DNA of 8,473 nucleotides from an uncultured Eubacteriales bacterium (GTDB lineage Bacteria > Bacillota > Clostridia > Oscillospirales > Acutalibacteraceae): positions 1-8,473 of the forward strand of contig CAJKBQ010000061.1 of NCBI GenBank assembly GCA_905198155.1, written 5' to 3'. Numbering within the stretch: the first letter of the stretch is position 1; each line of letters starts with the position of its first letter. Below, piece after piece: positions 1 to 5,160 of the stretch. The notes beneath the pieces were generated by a model. That model made no database searches. It was not told where the DNA came from and was given only the letters and a program-made list of their open reading frames with translations. Position numbers and translations under genes: made by a program.

Positions 1-800
1 TCGTTGTGATCCTCCGGCACCACCGACGCCGCCACGCGCGGCCCGCGCAGATATCCGCGCCCCGTCAGCTGCCCTGTCGCGATCGAGATTTCGCCCTGCG
101 ACTGCTGGTACCCGTAGCCCAGCGGATCCAGTGAATGGTCGAGCAGAATCTGGAACCGCTTTTTCTGGTCGGTGTTCAGCACATATTTCCATGCAATCGG
201 GACAGCCGCCGCCGCGCACACGCCCACCAGCGCAAAATACCGCAGCTGAATCCCCGCACCGAAGCACATCGCGAGGAAAATGAAGAAAAATACCAGCACC
301 GCGCCGTCGTCGCCTTGGAGGTGGATGACGCCCATCGGCACCGCGGCGTGCGCCAGCAGCAGGCAAACCTGCCAAAACGAGTGCAGCTTCTGCTTTTCGC
401 GCAGCACATCCAAGTGTTTGGCGAGGGTAATGAGAAATCCAATTTTTACCAATTCGCTCGGCTGGAACGACATATTGCCAATCACAATCCACGCCTTGTC
501 GTCGGTTCCGGCGACGGTCGTCCCGAAAATGGACGTGAGGCCCATCAGTCCGATGCACCCCACCGCGATCAGCGGCCACAGCTTCGCCAGCTTGGCGTAG
601 TCGATCAGCGACAGGATCACCGCGCCCACGTAGCCGATCGCAATTGCGATCACCTGCACCATGAATTTGCGCGTGCCGCCCATGCGGGTCGCGCTGTATA
701 CCAGCATCGCACTGAGCACCGACGCGCACAGGCACGCCAGCCACAGCAGCTTATTCGTTTCCCGGAAATACGCCCGGACAGCGTCGATCACACGGCTCAA
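1..800 (-). CDS. FtsW/RodA/SpoVE-family peptidoglycan glycosyltransferase, C-terminus cut by window edge
   Basis: This is the N-terminal 266 residues of a SEDS-family polytopic membrane protein, the family that polymerises lipid II into glycan strands during elongation, division or sporulation. The family motif QPSE is at residues 113-116, followed by LVKIGF. Later come GDDGAVLV (about 163-170, the counterpart of the family's P-D-L-G-T-A segment), DPLGYGYQQSQ (225-235), GRGYL (247-251) and PEDHN (262-266). The last matches PExHTD, whose Asp is the known catalytic residue; the window ends on its first two bases (GA). Hydrophobic segments lie near 20-36, 48-66, 76-92, 145-160, 168-184 and 188-205. 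I chose the TTG at 800 because GGAGG sits 9 bases upstream; the ATG at 816 is in another frame. The GxGYQ/GRGYL region looks closer to RodA than to FtsW, but subfamily assignment is uncertain. It lies 39 bp after the MerR gene and could be co-transcribed with it. Confidence 0.88.
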   Translation of the reverse strand, partial: MSRVIDAVRAYFRETNKLLWLACLCASVLSAMLVYSATRMGGTRKFMVQVIAIAIGYVGAVILSLIDYAKLAKLWPLIAVGCIGLMGLTSIFGTTVAGTDDKAWIVIGNMSFQPSELVKIGFLITLAKHLDVLREKQKLHSFWQVCLLLAHAAVPMGVIHLQGDDGAVLVFFFIFLAMCFGAGIQLRYFALVGVCAAAAVPIAWKYVLNTDQKKRFQILLDHSLDPLGYGYQQSQGEISIATGQLTGRGYLRGPRVAASVVPEDHN

Positions 801-839
801 TACTTCGTTCCTCCATCCTGATGTGGGTTGTTCAAATGG

Positions 840-1727
840 TTATTCTCCAATATTATACCCGTTTTGCGCGGAAACTGCAACCCCTTTCGGCAAATTTTTC
901 GGCCGCACGGGGACGTGAATTTCCGTCACGAACTGCGCGGGGTCGGCGGTGAAGCCGGAGTCAATCAGCGTGATTTCGCGCGAAAATCCGGCAAATTCCA
1001 GCTCATTTTGCTGCAAAAAGGCCGCCAGCCGCGCGTATTGTGCCGGAGCTTCGCGGTGACTTCCGCAAAACCGCACCGCCGCGCACTGTGCCGCTGGGAG
1101 CACCTCGGTCGCCCCCGCAAAATCCTCGTCATCGTCCAGTACCAAAAATACCCGATCGTACTGTTCATACGCCCCGGCCTGCAAGTGCGCCGCCGAAATC
1201 CCGACACCCACTTTTCCCAGAAATACCACCGCCTCGCGTTCTCCCGCGCCCAGCCGCCGGATGGGGGTCTCCATGTCCAGCGGGCCGCGGATGCGCAGCG
1301 ATTCCGCAATCCATGCGATGCGGCAGGGCGGGGTGTCTTCCAGGCCGATTACGCCGCGCGGCGCGGTCTGCGCGTCGTGCAGCTGCGCCAGCCGCCGGTC
1401 AATTTTGCGCTCGATTTTGGCAAGCTCCTGCTGCTTGCGCGCCACGGCGTCTTTTTGCGCGCGCAGCTTTTCCGCGATCACGGGGACATCACGATTGCGC
1501 AGAAAATCAGCAATTTGTAGCAGCGGCATATCGAGGGCGCGCAGGTAACGAATGGTATTTAATACCTCAAATTGGCGGACGCCATAGTACCGGTAGCCAC
1601 TGTCCGGCGCGATATATTCCGGGGTTAGCAGTCCCATTTTTTCATATTTTCGGAGCGTACTGACGCTGAGGTGGAACATTTGAGCCACCGCGCCGATCGG
1701 GAATCGCTCGGGCTGCGCCACGGGCAT
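840..1727 (-). CDS. MerR-family regulator with GyrI-like effector-binding domain
   Basis: A 295-residue transcription regulator. The N-terminal winged helix-turn-helix (about 9-75) has typical MerR signatures: FPIGAVAQ, STLRKYEKMGLLTP and the wing DSGYRYY. A charged coiled-coil dimerisation helix follows (about 80-118, rich in K/E/R/Q). The C-terminal half (about 125-290) looks like a GyrI/BltR-type small-molecule domain that senses amphipathic or cationic drugs in characterised relatives. Inference: the protein binds an unknown effector and controls nearby genes, possibly itself and the adjoining glycan polymerase gene. The ATG at 1727 is chosen because GGAGGAGGC lies immediately upstream and the HTH begins at once. 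The reading frame stays open to 1865, but that extension crosses a terminator and a good promoter. The stop is TAA. No efflux pump is visible next to it, which is unusual for the drug-sensing branch. Confidence 0.88.
   Translation of the reverse strand: MPVAQPERFPIGAVAQMFHLSVSTLRKYEKMGLLTPEYIAPDSGYRYYGVRQFEVLNTIRYLRALDMPLLQIADFLRNRDVPVIAEKLRAQKDAVARKQQELAKIERKIDRRLAQLHDAQTAPRGVIGLEDTPPCRIAWIAESLRIRGPLDMETPIRRLGAGEREAVVFLGKVGVGISAAHLQAGAYEQYDRVFLVLDDDEDFAGATEVLPAAQCAAVRFCGSHREAPAQYARLAAFLQQNELEFAGFSREITLIDSGFTADPAQFVTEIHVPVRPKNLPKGVAVSAQNGYNIGE
852..880 (-). promoter_or_regulatory. Possible promoter for the FtsW/RodA-like gene
   Basis: Reading the minus strand, a perfect TATAAT (857-852) is preceded at 17 bases by TTGCAG (880-875), which matches only the TTG of the -35 consensus. 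It lies inside the last codons of the MerR gene, so the SEDS gene may have its own transcript in addition to read-through from the MerR promoter. This is a prediction from the motif alone. Confidence 0.4.
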
Positions 1728-1766
1728 CGCCTCCTCCAAACCGCACAAATCGGGGAATTTTCGTAT

Positions 1767-1795
1767 ATTATAGCACAAAATCGTGCAAAAAGCAA
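1767..1795 (-). promoter_or_regulatory. Promoter of the MerR gene
   Basis: On the minus strand TTGCTT (1795-1790) and TATAAT (1772-1767) are separated by 17 bases. The predicted start of transcription is near 1760, about 30 bases before the GGAGGAGG ribosome binding site and the ATG at 1727. The -35 box begins right after the terminator hairpin of the upstream lipoprotein locus, so the two units are packed back to back. Confidence 0.7.
1773..1786 (-). promoter_or_regulatory. Candidate MerR operator between -35 and -10
   Basis: The dyad GCAC-N6-GTGC fills most of the spacer between the -35 and -10 boxes of the MerR promoter. MerR-family proteins characteristically bind dyads in the promoter spacer and untwist the DNA, so the position fits autoregulation. 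The spacer is 17 bases rather than the 19-20 of classical MerR-activated promoters, so repression is at least as likely as activation. The binding itself is inferred. Confidence 0.5.
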
Positions 1796-1840
1796 GCAAA
1801 AGCGATCCCGGAATTTCGGAACCGCTTTTTGCACGATTTT
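1777..1840. repeat. Perfect 17-bp inverted repeat spanning terminator and promoter
   Basis: AAAATCGTGCAAAAAGC (1777-1793) and its exact reverse complement (1824-1840) flank a 30-base centre. The left arm overlaps the spacer and -35 of the MerR promoter; the right arm overlaps the 5' half of the terminator stem. A further direct near-copy, GCACGGTTTT, follows at 1841-1850 after GCACGATTTT at 1831-1840. The outer stem and the shorter terminator stem compete for the same bases. Confidence 0.75.
1796..1832 (-). terminator. Intrinsic terminator of the lipoprotein locus
   Basis: In minus-strand RNA, GCAAAAAGCGGUUCC pairs with GGGAUCGCUUUUGC around a short loop, using G-U wobbles and one bulged A. 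The run UUGCUUGCUUUUU follows. It starts 16 bases after the TAA at 1849. The wobbles become A-C mismatches in plus-strand RNA, so it should act mainly on minus-strand transcripts. Confidence 0.7.
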
Positions 1841-1848
1841 GCACGGTT

Positions 1849-2466
1849 TTACTGGATTTTTGCAAGTTTTTGCGAGATCCGGAGCATCACTTCGGCGTAG
1901 TACAATGCCTCGGCGTCGGTCAGGTCGTCGTCCTCCAAGTCGCTGAGCTTTTTCATGGTGTCCGCGTAGCGCGCCATGTATTTTGCATAATCTCCCAACA
2001 TTGCCGCTGCATTGTTTGTTTTCTGATATTTTTCTATAAATGCAATATATTCGTCAAAGAAGGTTTCGTAACTGTCCATCGCCGCTTTGAATTCCGGGCG
2101 AATCCCGTCGGCCGCAGACACCGATTCGGGCGCAGGTTCGGGTGCGGCAGAGGACTGCGCCGCCGGTTCCGACGCGGCGGGCGCTTCCGAGACAGCCGGT
2201 TTTTCCGCCGCATACAGGCTGACCGAGACGGTATTGAACCCTTCGTACGACACATTCAGCTTGTCGCCGTTGGCATTTTGGGCTTTGTATGACGTGTCGC
2301 CTTTGCTGTGATCTTGGTCGAATCCAGCTGCAATGCACAAATTGACGTATTCATTGTACGCATCCATCGGCATATCGCCGAAATATGCCGCAAAGTGGTC
2401 GGCGGAATCGACCGTAATTTTCCCTTGGGCAGATTGCGGAACCGGCAGCAGCAGCGCCAGCCCCAT
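1849..2466 (-). CDS. Lipoprotein, C-terminal fragment (second repeat domain plus DUF6591-like domain)
   Basis: This 205-residue frame continues the upstream lipoprotein in phase after the TGA. Residues 1-88 are the second copy of the repeat (GLALLLPVPQSAQGKI...AAGF...YKAQNANGDKL). Residues 88-118 are a low-complexity Ala/Ser/Pro/Glu linker of the kind seen in surface lipoproteins of gut clostridia. Residues 120-205 (GIRPEFKAAMDSYETFFDEY... DLEDDDLTDAEALYY... RISQKLAKI) match my recollection of DUF6591, an all-helical domain of unknown function common in clostridial lipoproteins. The ATG at 2466 is the first start after the TGA but has no Shine-Dalgarno sequence and no signal peptide. Independent translation is therefore doubtful; re-initiation or read-through would be needed. 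The stop is TAA, followed by an intrinsic terminator. Confidence 0.7.
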   Translation of the reverse strand: MGLALLLPVPQSAQGKITVDSADHFAAYFGDMPMDAYNEYVNLCIAAGFDQDHSKGDTSYKAQNANGDKLNVSYEGFNTVSVSLYAAEKPAVSEAPAASEPAAQSSAAPEPAPESVSAADGIRPEFKAAMDSYETFFDEYIAFIEKYQKTNNAAAMLGDYAKYMARYADTMKKLSDLEDDDLTDAEALYYAEVMLRISQKLAKIQ

Positions 2467-2472
2467 CGTCGG

Positions 2473-2865
2473 TCAGCTGACCGGCTCCATCTTGCGCGGC
2501 GCGTCCAGGTAAATCGTGTACGATTTGCTGCTGCCGGAAAAACTGAGGCGCAGGTGGTACCCGTCGGCGTTGTACGCCTCGTATCCGGCGTACAGCTGCT
2601 TGGCGTCCACGGTAAACCCGGCATCCGCACAGCGCGCCGCGTACGCCTGGTAATCCGTCTCCGTCGCCTGCCGGATTTCGACATCGAAATCCCCGGCGCT
2701 GTTTGACTGAATTTCTCCTTTGGCATTTTCCGGCTGCGGGAGCACGGTGGCCAGCCCGGCAGTCGGCCAATCCAGTTTTTTCGCCGACGGCGTGCACCCG
2801 GCCAGCAGCGCAGCCGCCAGAATCGCCGCGACACACGCACGGCACCATTTTTGCAACAATTTCAT
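2473..2865 (-). CDS. Lipoprotein, N-terminal fragment (signal peptide and first repeat domain)
   Basis: A 130-residue product. Residues 1-24 form a lipoprotein signal: MKLLQKW, then a hydrophobic Ala/Leu core and the lipobox LLAGC, with Cys24 the lipidation site, so the product is expected on the outer face of the membrane. Residues 33-122 form a small domain (WPTAGLA...LPQPENAKGEI...DAGF...YEAYNADGYHLRL) that recurs immediately downstream past the stop. I do not recognise a function for this domain. The ATG at 2865 has GGAGGGG 6 bases upstream and a consensus promoter about 50-80 bases upstream. It ends ...MEPVS at a TGA that looks like a mutated Trp codon. If no read-through occurs, this short lipoprotein is all that is made from the first start. 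Confidence 0.75.
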   Translation of the reverse strand: MKLLQKWCRACVAAILAAALLAGCTPSAKKLDWPTAGLATVLPQPENAKGEIQSNSAGDFDVEIRQATETDYQAYAARCADAGFTVDAKQLYAGYEAYNADGYHLRLSFSGSSKSYTIYLDAPRKMEPVS

Positions 2866-2893
2866 TGAGAACCCCTCCGTGTTGAAAGATTTG

Positions 2894-2908
2894 GAATAGG
2901 AACTATTC
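2894..2908. promoter_or_regulatory. Dyad in the lipoprotein 5' leader, candidate operator
   Basis: GAATAG-GAA-CTATTC is a perfect 6-bp inverted repeat with a 3-base centre. It lies just downstream of the predicted lipoprotein transcription start, where a bound repressor would block elongation. It shares ATAG/CTAT half-sites with the dyad at 2921-2933, suggesting one protein recognises both. The divergent XRE-type regulator is the obvious candidate. Confidence 0.45.
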
Positions 2909-2916
2909 TTCCTGTA

Positions 2917-2945
2917 ATTATACTATTATAGTACCTGTTTGTCAA
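2917..2945 (-). promoter_or_regulatory. Consensus promoter of the lipoprotein locus
   Basis: On the minus strand a perfect TTGACA (2945-2940) and a perfect TATAAT (2922-2917) are separated by exactly 17 bases. This should be a strong housekeeping-sigma promoter unless repressed. A second TATAAT (2930-2925) lies in the spacer but is too close to this -35. Confidence 0.8.
2921..2933. promoter_or_regulatory. Dyad overlapping the lipoprotein -10, candidate operator
   Basis: TACTAT-T-ATAGTA is a perfect 6-bp inverted repeat with a 1-base centre. It covers the upstream edge of the -10 box and part of the spacer of the lipoprotein promoter, a position suited to repression. Its CTAT/ATAG halves recur in the dyad 12 bases further downstream in the leader. 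Confidence 0.5.
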
Positions 2946-2964
2946 GCGGTTTCGGCGCTATAAT
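2936..2964 (+). promoter_or_regulatory. Possible promoter of the XRE regulator
   Basis: A perfect TATAAT at 2959-2964 lies 30 bases before the ATG at 2995. At a 17-base spacing the -35 would be TGTTTG (2936-2941), a poor match, so activity is probably weak. Its -35 overlaps the -35 of the divergent lipoprotein promoter, so polymerases at the two promoters could not bind together. Confidence 0.5.
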
Positions 2965-2994
2965 TTTAGTAATTCACAATTGGGGAGGATTCAA

Positions 2995-3333
2995 ATGCTG
3001 CTGTACGATTATCAAAAAATTGGAAACCGTTTATTGAACATCCGGAAACACGCCGGGCTGACGCAGGTGGAAGTGGCGGAAGCGGCCGATCTGTCCAACC
3101 GAACGTACGCGGATATTGAGCGCGGGTCGGTCAATATGCGGGTGGAAACCATCCTGCGTATTTGCAATGCGCTGCACATCACGCCGGACGAAATTCTGAC
3201 GGAAGATGCGCCCCAGCTGACCATGCGCGAAGAGGAACTGCTGGCGCGGCTGAACCAATGCCCGCCGGCGCAGAAAGAAACTGCGCTGGCGCTGTTGGAG
3301 GTGTATTTGCGGTCGGTGACGGAGGAGGGGTGA
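2995..3333 (+). CDS. XRE-family helix-turn-helix transcriptional regulator
   Basis: A 112-residue cytoplasmic DNA-binding protein and the only plus-strand gene here. Residues 8-62 form an HTH_3/XRE domain: IGNRLLNIRKHAGLTQVEVA, then EAADLSNRTYADIERG as the recognition region, and LRICNALHITPDEIL closing the five-helix fold. Residues 73-109 (REEELLARLNQCPPAQKETALALLEVYLRSV) form a helical tail likely used for dimerisation, as in many short clostridial XRE proteins. The ATG at 2995 has GGAGG 6 bases upstream; the TTG at 2980 is in frame but would put that GGAGG inside the gene. The divergent arrangement with the lipoprotein locus and two dyads in the shared region suggest it represses that locus and perhaps itself; this is inference. 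It ends with TGA and has no clear terminator close by. Confidence 0.88.
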   Translation: MLLYDYQKIGNRLLNIRKHAGLTQVEVAEAADLSNRTYADIERGSVNMRVETILRICNALHITPDEILTEDAPQLTMREEELLARLNQCPPAQKETALALLEVYLRSVTEEG

Positions 3334-3404
3334 AAAAAGGGGGACTTTGATTTGGCGCGGGTGGCGAAGGCTTCGTGTCTGTGGTTTGGGTTGCGCGTGC
3401 CTTA

Positions 3405-3479
3405 GACCGCGGCGTTGCCGCTCTGCTCCCGCGGGGTCCTCTCAGGCGACGCGGCTTTGCCGCGCGCCAGCACGTCGCC
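3405..3479. other. Cluster of GC-rich stem-loops
   Basis: Two hairpins with similar cores are visible: GCGGC-GTT-GCCGC (3409-3421) and CGCGGC-TTT-GCCGCG (3450-3464). The first is flanked by GACC/GGTC (3405-3408 and 3435-3438). The second lies inside a wider pair, GGCGACG (3445-3451) with CGTCGCC (3473-3479), which shares two bases with the inner stem. They could form in RNA of either strand. No known RNA family is recognised, and GC-rich DNA yields some hairpins by chance. Confidence 0.35.
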
Positions 3480-3596
3480 GACGCAGTCGCGACCCGGAGG
3501 GGGAGCTTTGGGTGCATAGTGGCCGGTTATGTGGATGGCCTGCGGCCGATGGGAGACTTTTGGGTTTTGTTGCATCGTTGTGGTTGCGCTGCGTAT

Positions 3597-3642
3597 TGAA
3601 GGCAACTCCTTCAGCCTTCGGCAGCTCCCTCGCGAGGGAGCC
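3597..3642. repeat. Intergenic palindromic repeat (REP/MITE-like)
   Basis: Three consecutive dyads: TGAAGG-CAACT-CCTTCA (3597-3613), GCC-TTC-GGC (3614-3622) and the perfect 18-bp palindrome GCTCCCTCGCGAGGGAGC (3624-3641). The shape, a hairpin followed by AGCTCCCT...AGGGAGCC, resembles an abundant dispersed intergenic repeat that I recall from Faecalibacterium and related gut clostridia. Copy number cannot be judged from this window. Confidence 0.55.
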
Positions 3643-3751
3643 ATGTATGGAGAAGACTCATGGAACCGGGAAATTTCCCTGGCCGAAAGTTTATAGTCCG
3701 TACGTGCTGCGCACCATCTCACCGCACGAAATACAGAATCCCTCTCCCCCT

Positions 3752-3801
3752 AAAAATCGCCCCCGGCCGCAGCAAACTTCCACTGCGCCCGGGGGCGAAA
3801 A
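3752..3801 (-). terminator. Strong intrinsic terminator of the ABC operon
   Basis: On the minus strand TCGCCCCCGG (3798-3789) pairs perfectly with CCGGGGGCGA (3766-3757); an inner CGCAG/CTGCG pair extends the stem. TTTTT (3756-3752) follows. It begins a few bases after the TAA of the ATPase gene. The plus-strand side also has T-rich sequence (3802-3809), so it may stop transcripts arriving from the XRE gene as well. Confidence 0.85.
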
Positions 3802-3803
3802 TT

Positions 3804-4403
3804 TTATTTCCGAATCTCCCGCAGCACCCGGCAGGGCGATGCGCCGAATTCAATAATTTGGTCGCCGAGCGCTTCGGCTTCGGCGGGGTCGTGCGTCACC
3901 AGCACCACCGTTTTGCCGCGCCACTGCATCCGCAGCAGCGCATACAGCTGCGCGCGGGTGGCGGGATCCTGCTCTTTGAACGGCTCGTCCAGCAGCCACA
4001 AATCGCCACCGAACGCCAACAGCCGCGCGATGGCGGCGCGTTGGCGCATCCCACCGCTGGCCTGCGGCGGACGCAGCGCGGCGGAATCGGACAGGCCGAC
4101 GCAGTCCAGCGCGCGTGCGGCATCCATCCCGTTCCGCTGCGCCAGCTGCACGTTTTGCAGCAGCGTTGCCGACGGAATCAGCCGCGGTTCTTGGAACAGC
4201 ACCCCCACCGGGCCGGGCGCGGAGACCGACCCGCCGTCCGGGGCGGTCAATCCCGCGATGATGCGCAGCAGCGTGGTTTTGCCGCAGCCGGACGGCCCGC
4301 ACCAGCACGACACCTGCCCCGCCGGGACGGTCAGCGACAAGCCGGCCAGCACTGGGCGGCCGCCGTAGGATTTGGAAATCCCGCGCAATTCAAGATTCTG
4401 CAT
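3804..4403 (-). CDS. ABC transporter ATP-binding protein (SsuB/TauB/NitT type)
   Basis: A 199-residue nucleotide-binding subunit that would drive the adjoining permease at the inner face of the membrane. The motifs are complete and in order: Walker A GPSGCGKTT (36-44), Q-loop Gln71 in FQEPRL, signature SGGMRQR (116-122), Walker B DLWLLDEP (134-141, catalytic Glu140), D-loop region KEQDPATR, and the switch His171 in VTHDPAEA. The signature and FQEPRL fit the nitrate/sulfonate/taurine branch. Relatives usually run to about 230-260 residues, so this one is compact, with a short loop between Walker A and the Q-loop and a clipped C-terminus, but no catalytic part is missing. The ATG at 4403 overlaps the end of the permease gene by 14 bases and has GGAGG 6 bases upstream, consistent with translational coupling. 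It is the last gene of the operon. Confidence 0.92.
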   Translation of the reverse strand: MQNLELRGISKSYGGRPVLAGLSLTVPAGQVSCWCGPSGCGKTTLLRIIAGLTAPDGGSVSAPGPVGVLFQEPRLIPSATLLQNVQLAQRNGMDAARALDCVGLSDSAALRPPQASGGMRQRAAIARLLAFGGDLWLLDEPFKEQDPATRAQLYALLRMQWRGKTVVLVTHDPAEAEALGDQIIEFGASPCRVLREIRK

Positions 4404-5160
4404 GGTCGTCCTCCCCGGGCGTCAGCCGCCGCAGCGCGCATTTCATCAGCCGGTCGATCAGCAGGCTGATGACCAGTACAATCGCCGTCCAGGCGAACAA
4501 ATCCGCCGTTTCCAGGTATATTTTGGAATTGTAAATCTGCCCGCCGATGGAGGCGCGCGTCACGGCGATCACTTCCGCCGCAATGCCGGATTTCCACGCG
4601 AAGCCCATACCGGTGGAGCACGCCGCCGCGAAATACGGCAGGACGGCCGGTACATACACCCACCGCAGCCGTTTGCCCGCGGAAAAGCGGTAAACCTGCG
4701 CCATTTCCAGCAGATTGCGGTCGGTTTCGGCGATGCCGCGGGTGAGGTTTTCCCACACGATCGGCGTCACCGTCAGCGCGACGATCAGCGTGGGGACGTG
4801 CGGCGTCGGCACCCACACCAACACCAGGATGATGAACGATGCCACCGGCACGGCGCGCACCACCCGAATCAGCGGAGCCAGCAGCACGCGGGCGGCAGCC
4901 GATATGGCGGTGGCGGCGGCCAGCAGTGTACCGGCAGCCAGCGCGGCGGCAAAGCCGATCAGGATACGTCCGATGGTGGTGCCGATCATGGACCAATAGG
5001 CAGGCTGTGTCACCCATCGCACGATGCGCGCCGCCACCTGCATCGGCGACGCGATCAGCACATCGCGGCCGACCGCCCGATACAGCAGCTGCCACACCGC
5101 CAGCCAAAACAGTGCCGCGCACAACGCGCGGAACGGCTTACTTCGAATAATAGAACGCAT
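4390..5160 (-). CDS. ABC transporter permease (BPD_transp_1, SsuC/TauC type)
   Basis: A 256-residue integral membrane subunit. Hydrophobic segments are visible near 12-30, 58-90, 104-118, 122-137, 168-185 and 222-236, consistent with six helices. The cytoplasmic EAA loop that docks with the ATPase is at 152-174 (EMAQVYRFSAGKRLRWVYVPAVLP), with the expected Gly and final LP. Gly-rich TTIGRILIGFAAALAAG (61-77) is typical of the nitrate/sulfonate/taurine subfamily. The ATG at 5160 overlaps the lipoprotein gene by 23 bases and lacks a good Shine-Dalgarno sequence, so translation is probably coupled to the upstream gene. The frame is open further upstream (to 5214), but that residue composition looks like shadow sequence. 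The stop is TGA at 4390, inside the next gene. Confidence 0.9.
   Translation of the reverse strand: MRSIIRSKPFRALCAALFWLAVWQLLYRAVGRDVLIASPMQVAARIVRWVTQPAYWSMIGTTIGRILIGFAAALAAGTLLAAATAISAAARVLLAPLIRVVRAVPVASFIILVLVWVPTPHVPTLIVALTVTPIVWENLTRGIAETDRNLLEMAQVYRFSAGKRLRWVYVPAVLPYFAAACSTGMGFAWKSGIAAEVIAVTRASIGGQIYNSKIYLETADLFAWTAIVLVISLLIDRLMKCALRRLTPGEDDHAES

Larger units (their letters stand above)
1849..2865 (-). pseudogene. Two-repeat lipoprotein with DUF6591-like tail, interrupted by in-frame TGA
   Basis: The whole locus reads as one 338-codon frame if the TGA at 2475-2473 is passed. Order: signal peptide with lipobox cysteine (residue 24), repeat domain 1 (about 33-122), repeat domain 2 (about 131-220), Ala/Ser/Pro/Glu linker, then a DUF6591-like helical domain at the C-terminus. 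The two repeats align without gaps over about 90 positions with roughly a third identical. In that alignment the TGA stands opposite Trp33, encoded TGG, and the flanking codons match closely (TGGCCGACT against TGACCGACG). The simplest reading is a single G-to-A nonsense mutation in a full-length gene; the two fragments are listed separately. TGA ends at least four other genes in the window, so wholesale recoding is unlikely. Occasional read-through is possible because TGA followed by C is a leaky context. Confidence 0.7.
3334..3751. other. Gene-poor intergenic stretch with stem-loops
   Basis: I see no credible gene here: open frames on both strands lack ribosome binding sites, recognisable domains and conserved composition. 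The stretch separates the convergent XRE gene and ABC operon. It contains GC-rich stem-loops near 3405-3479, a run of three dyads at 3597-3641, and otherwise unassigned sequence. It could be a decayed gene or a repeat-rich spacer. Confidence 0.6.

Noticed and set aside
135..821. Long plus-strand open frame opposite the glycan polymerase gene
   Set aside because: It is Arg/His/Gln-rich, has no ribosome binding site or domain, and mirrors a minus-strand gene with clear SEDS motifs.
1728..1865. N-terminal extension of the MerR protein to an upstream ATG
   Set aside because: It would be encoded across the terminator hairpin and the -35/-10 promoter, and the MerR HTH begins right after the ATG at 1727, which has a strong ribosome binding site.
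2473..2475. TGA as selenocysteine or as part of an alternative code with TGA read as Trp
   Set aside because: The repeat alignment puts Trp, not Cys or Sec, at this site, and TGA serves as the normal stop of the XRE, permease, Crp and GXGXG genes. Only mutation or low-level read-through remains plausible.
3347..3856. Plus-strand and minus-strand open frames in the intergenic stretch
   Set aside because: They have no ribosome binding sites or recognisable motifs, run through hairpins and the operon terminator, and have compositions typical of random GC-rich frames.
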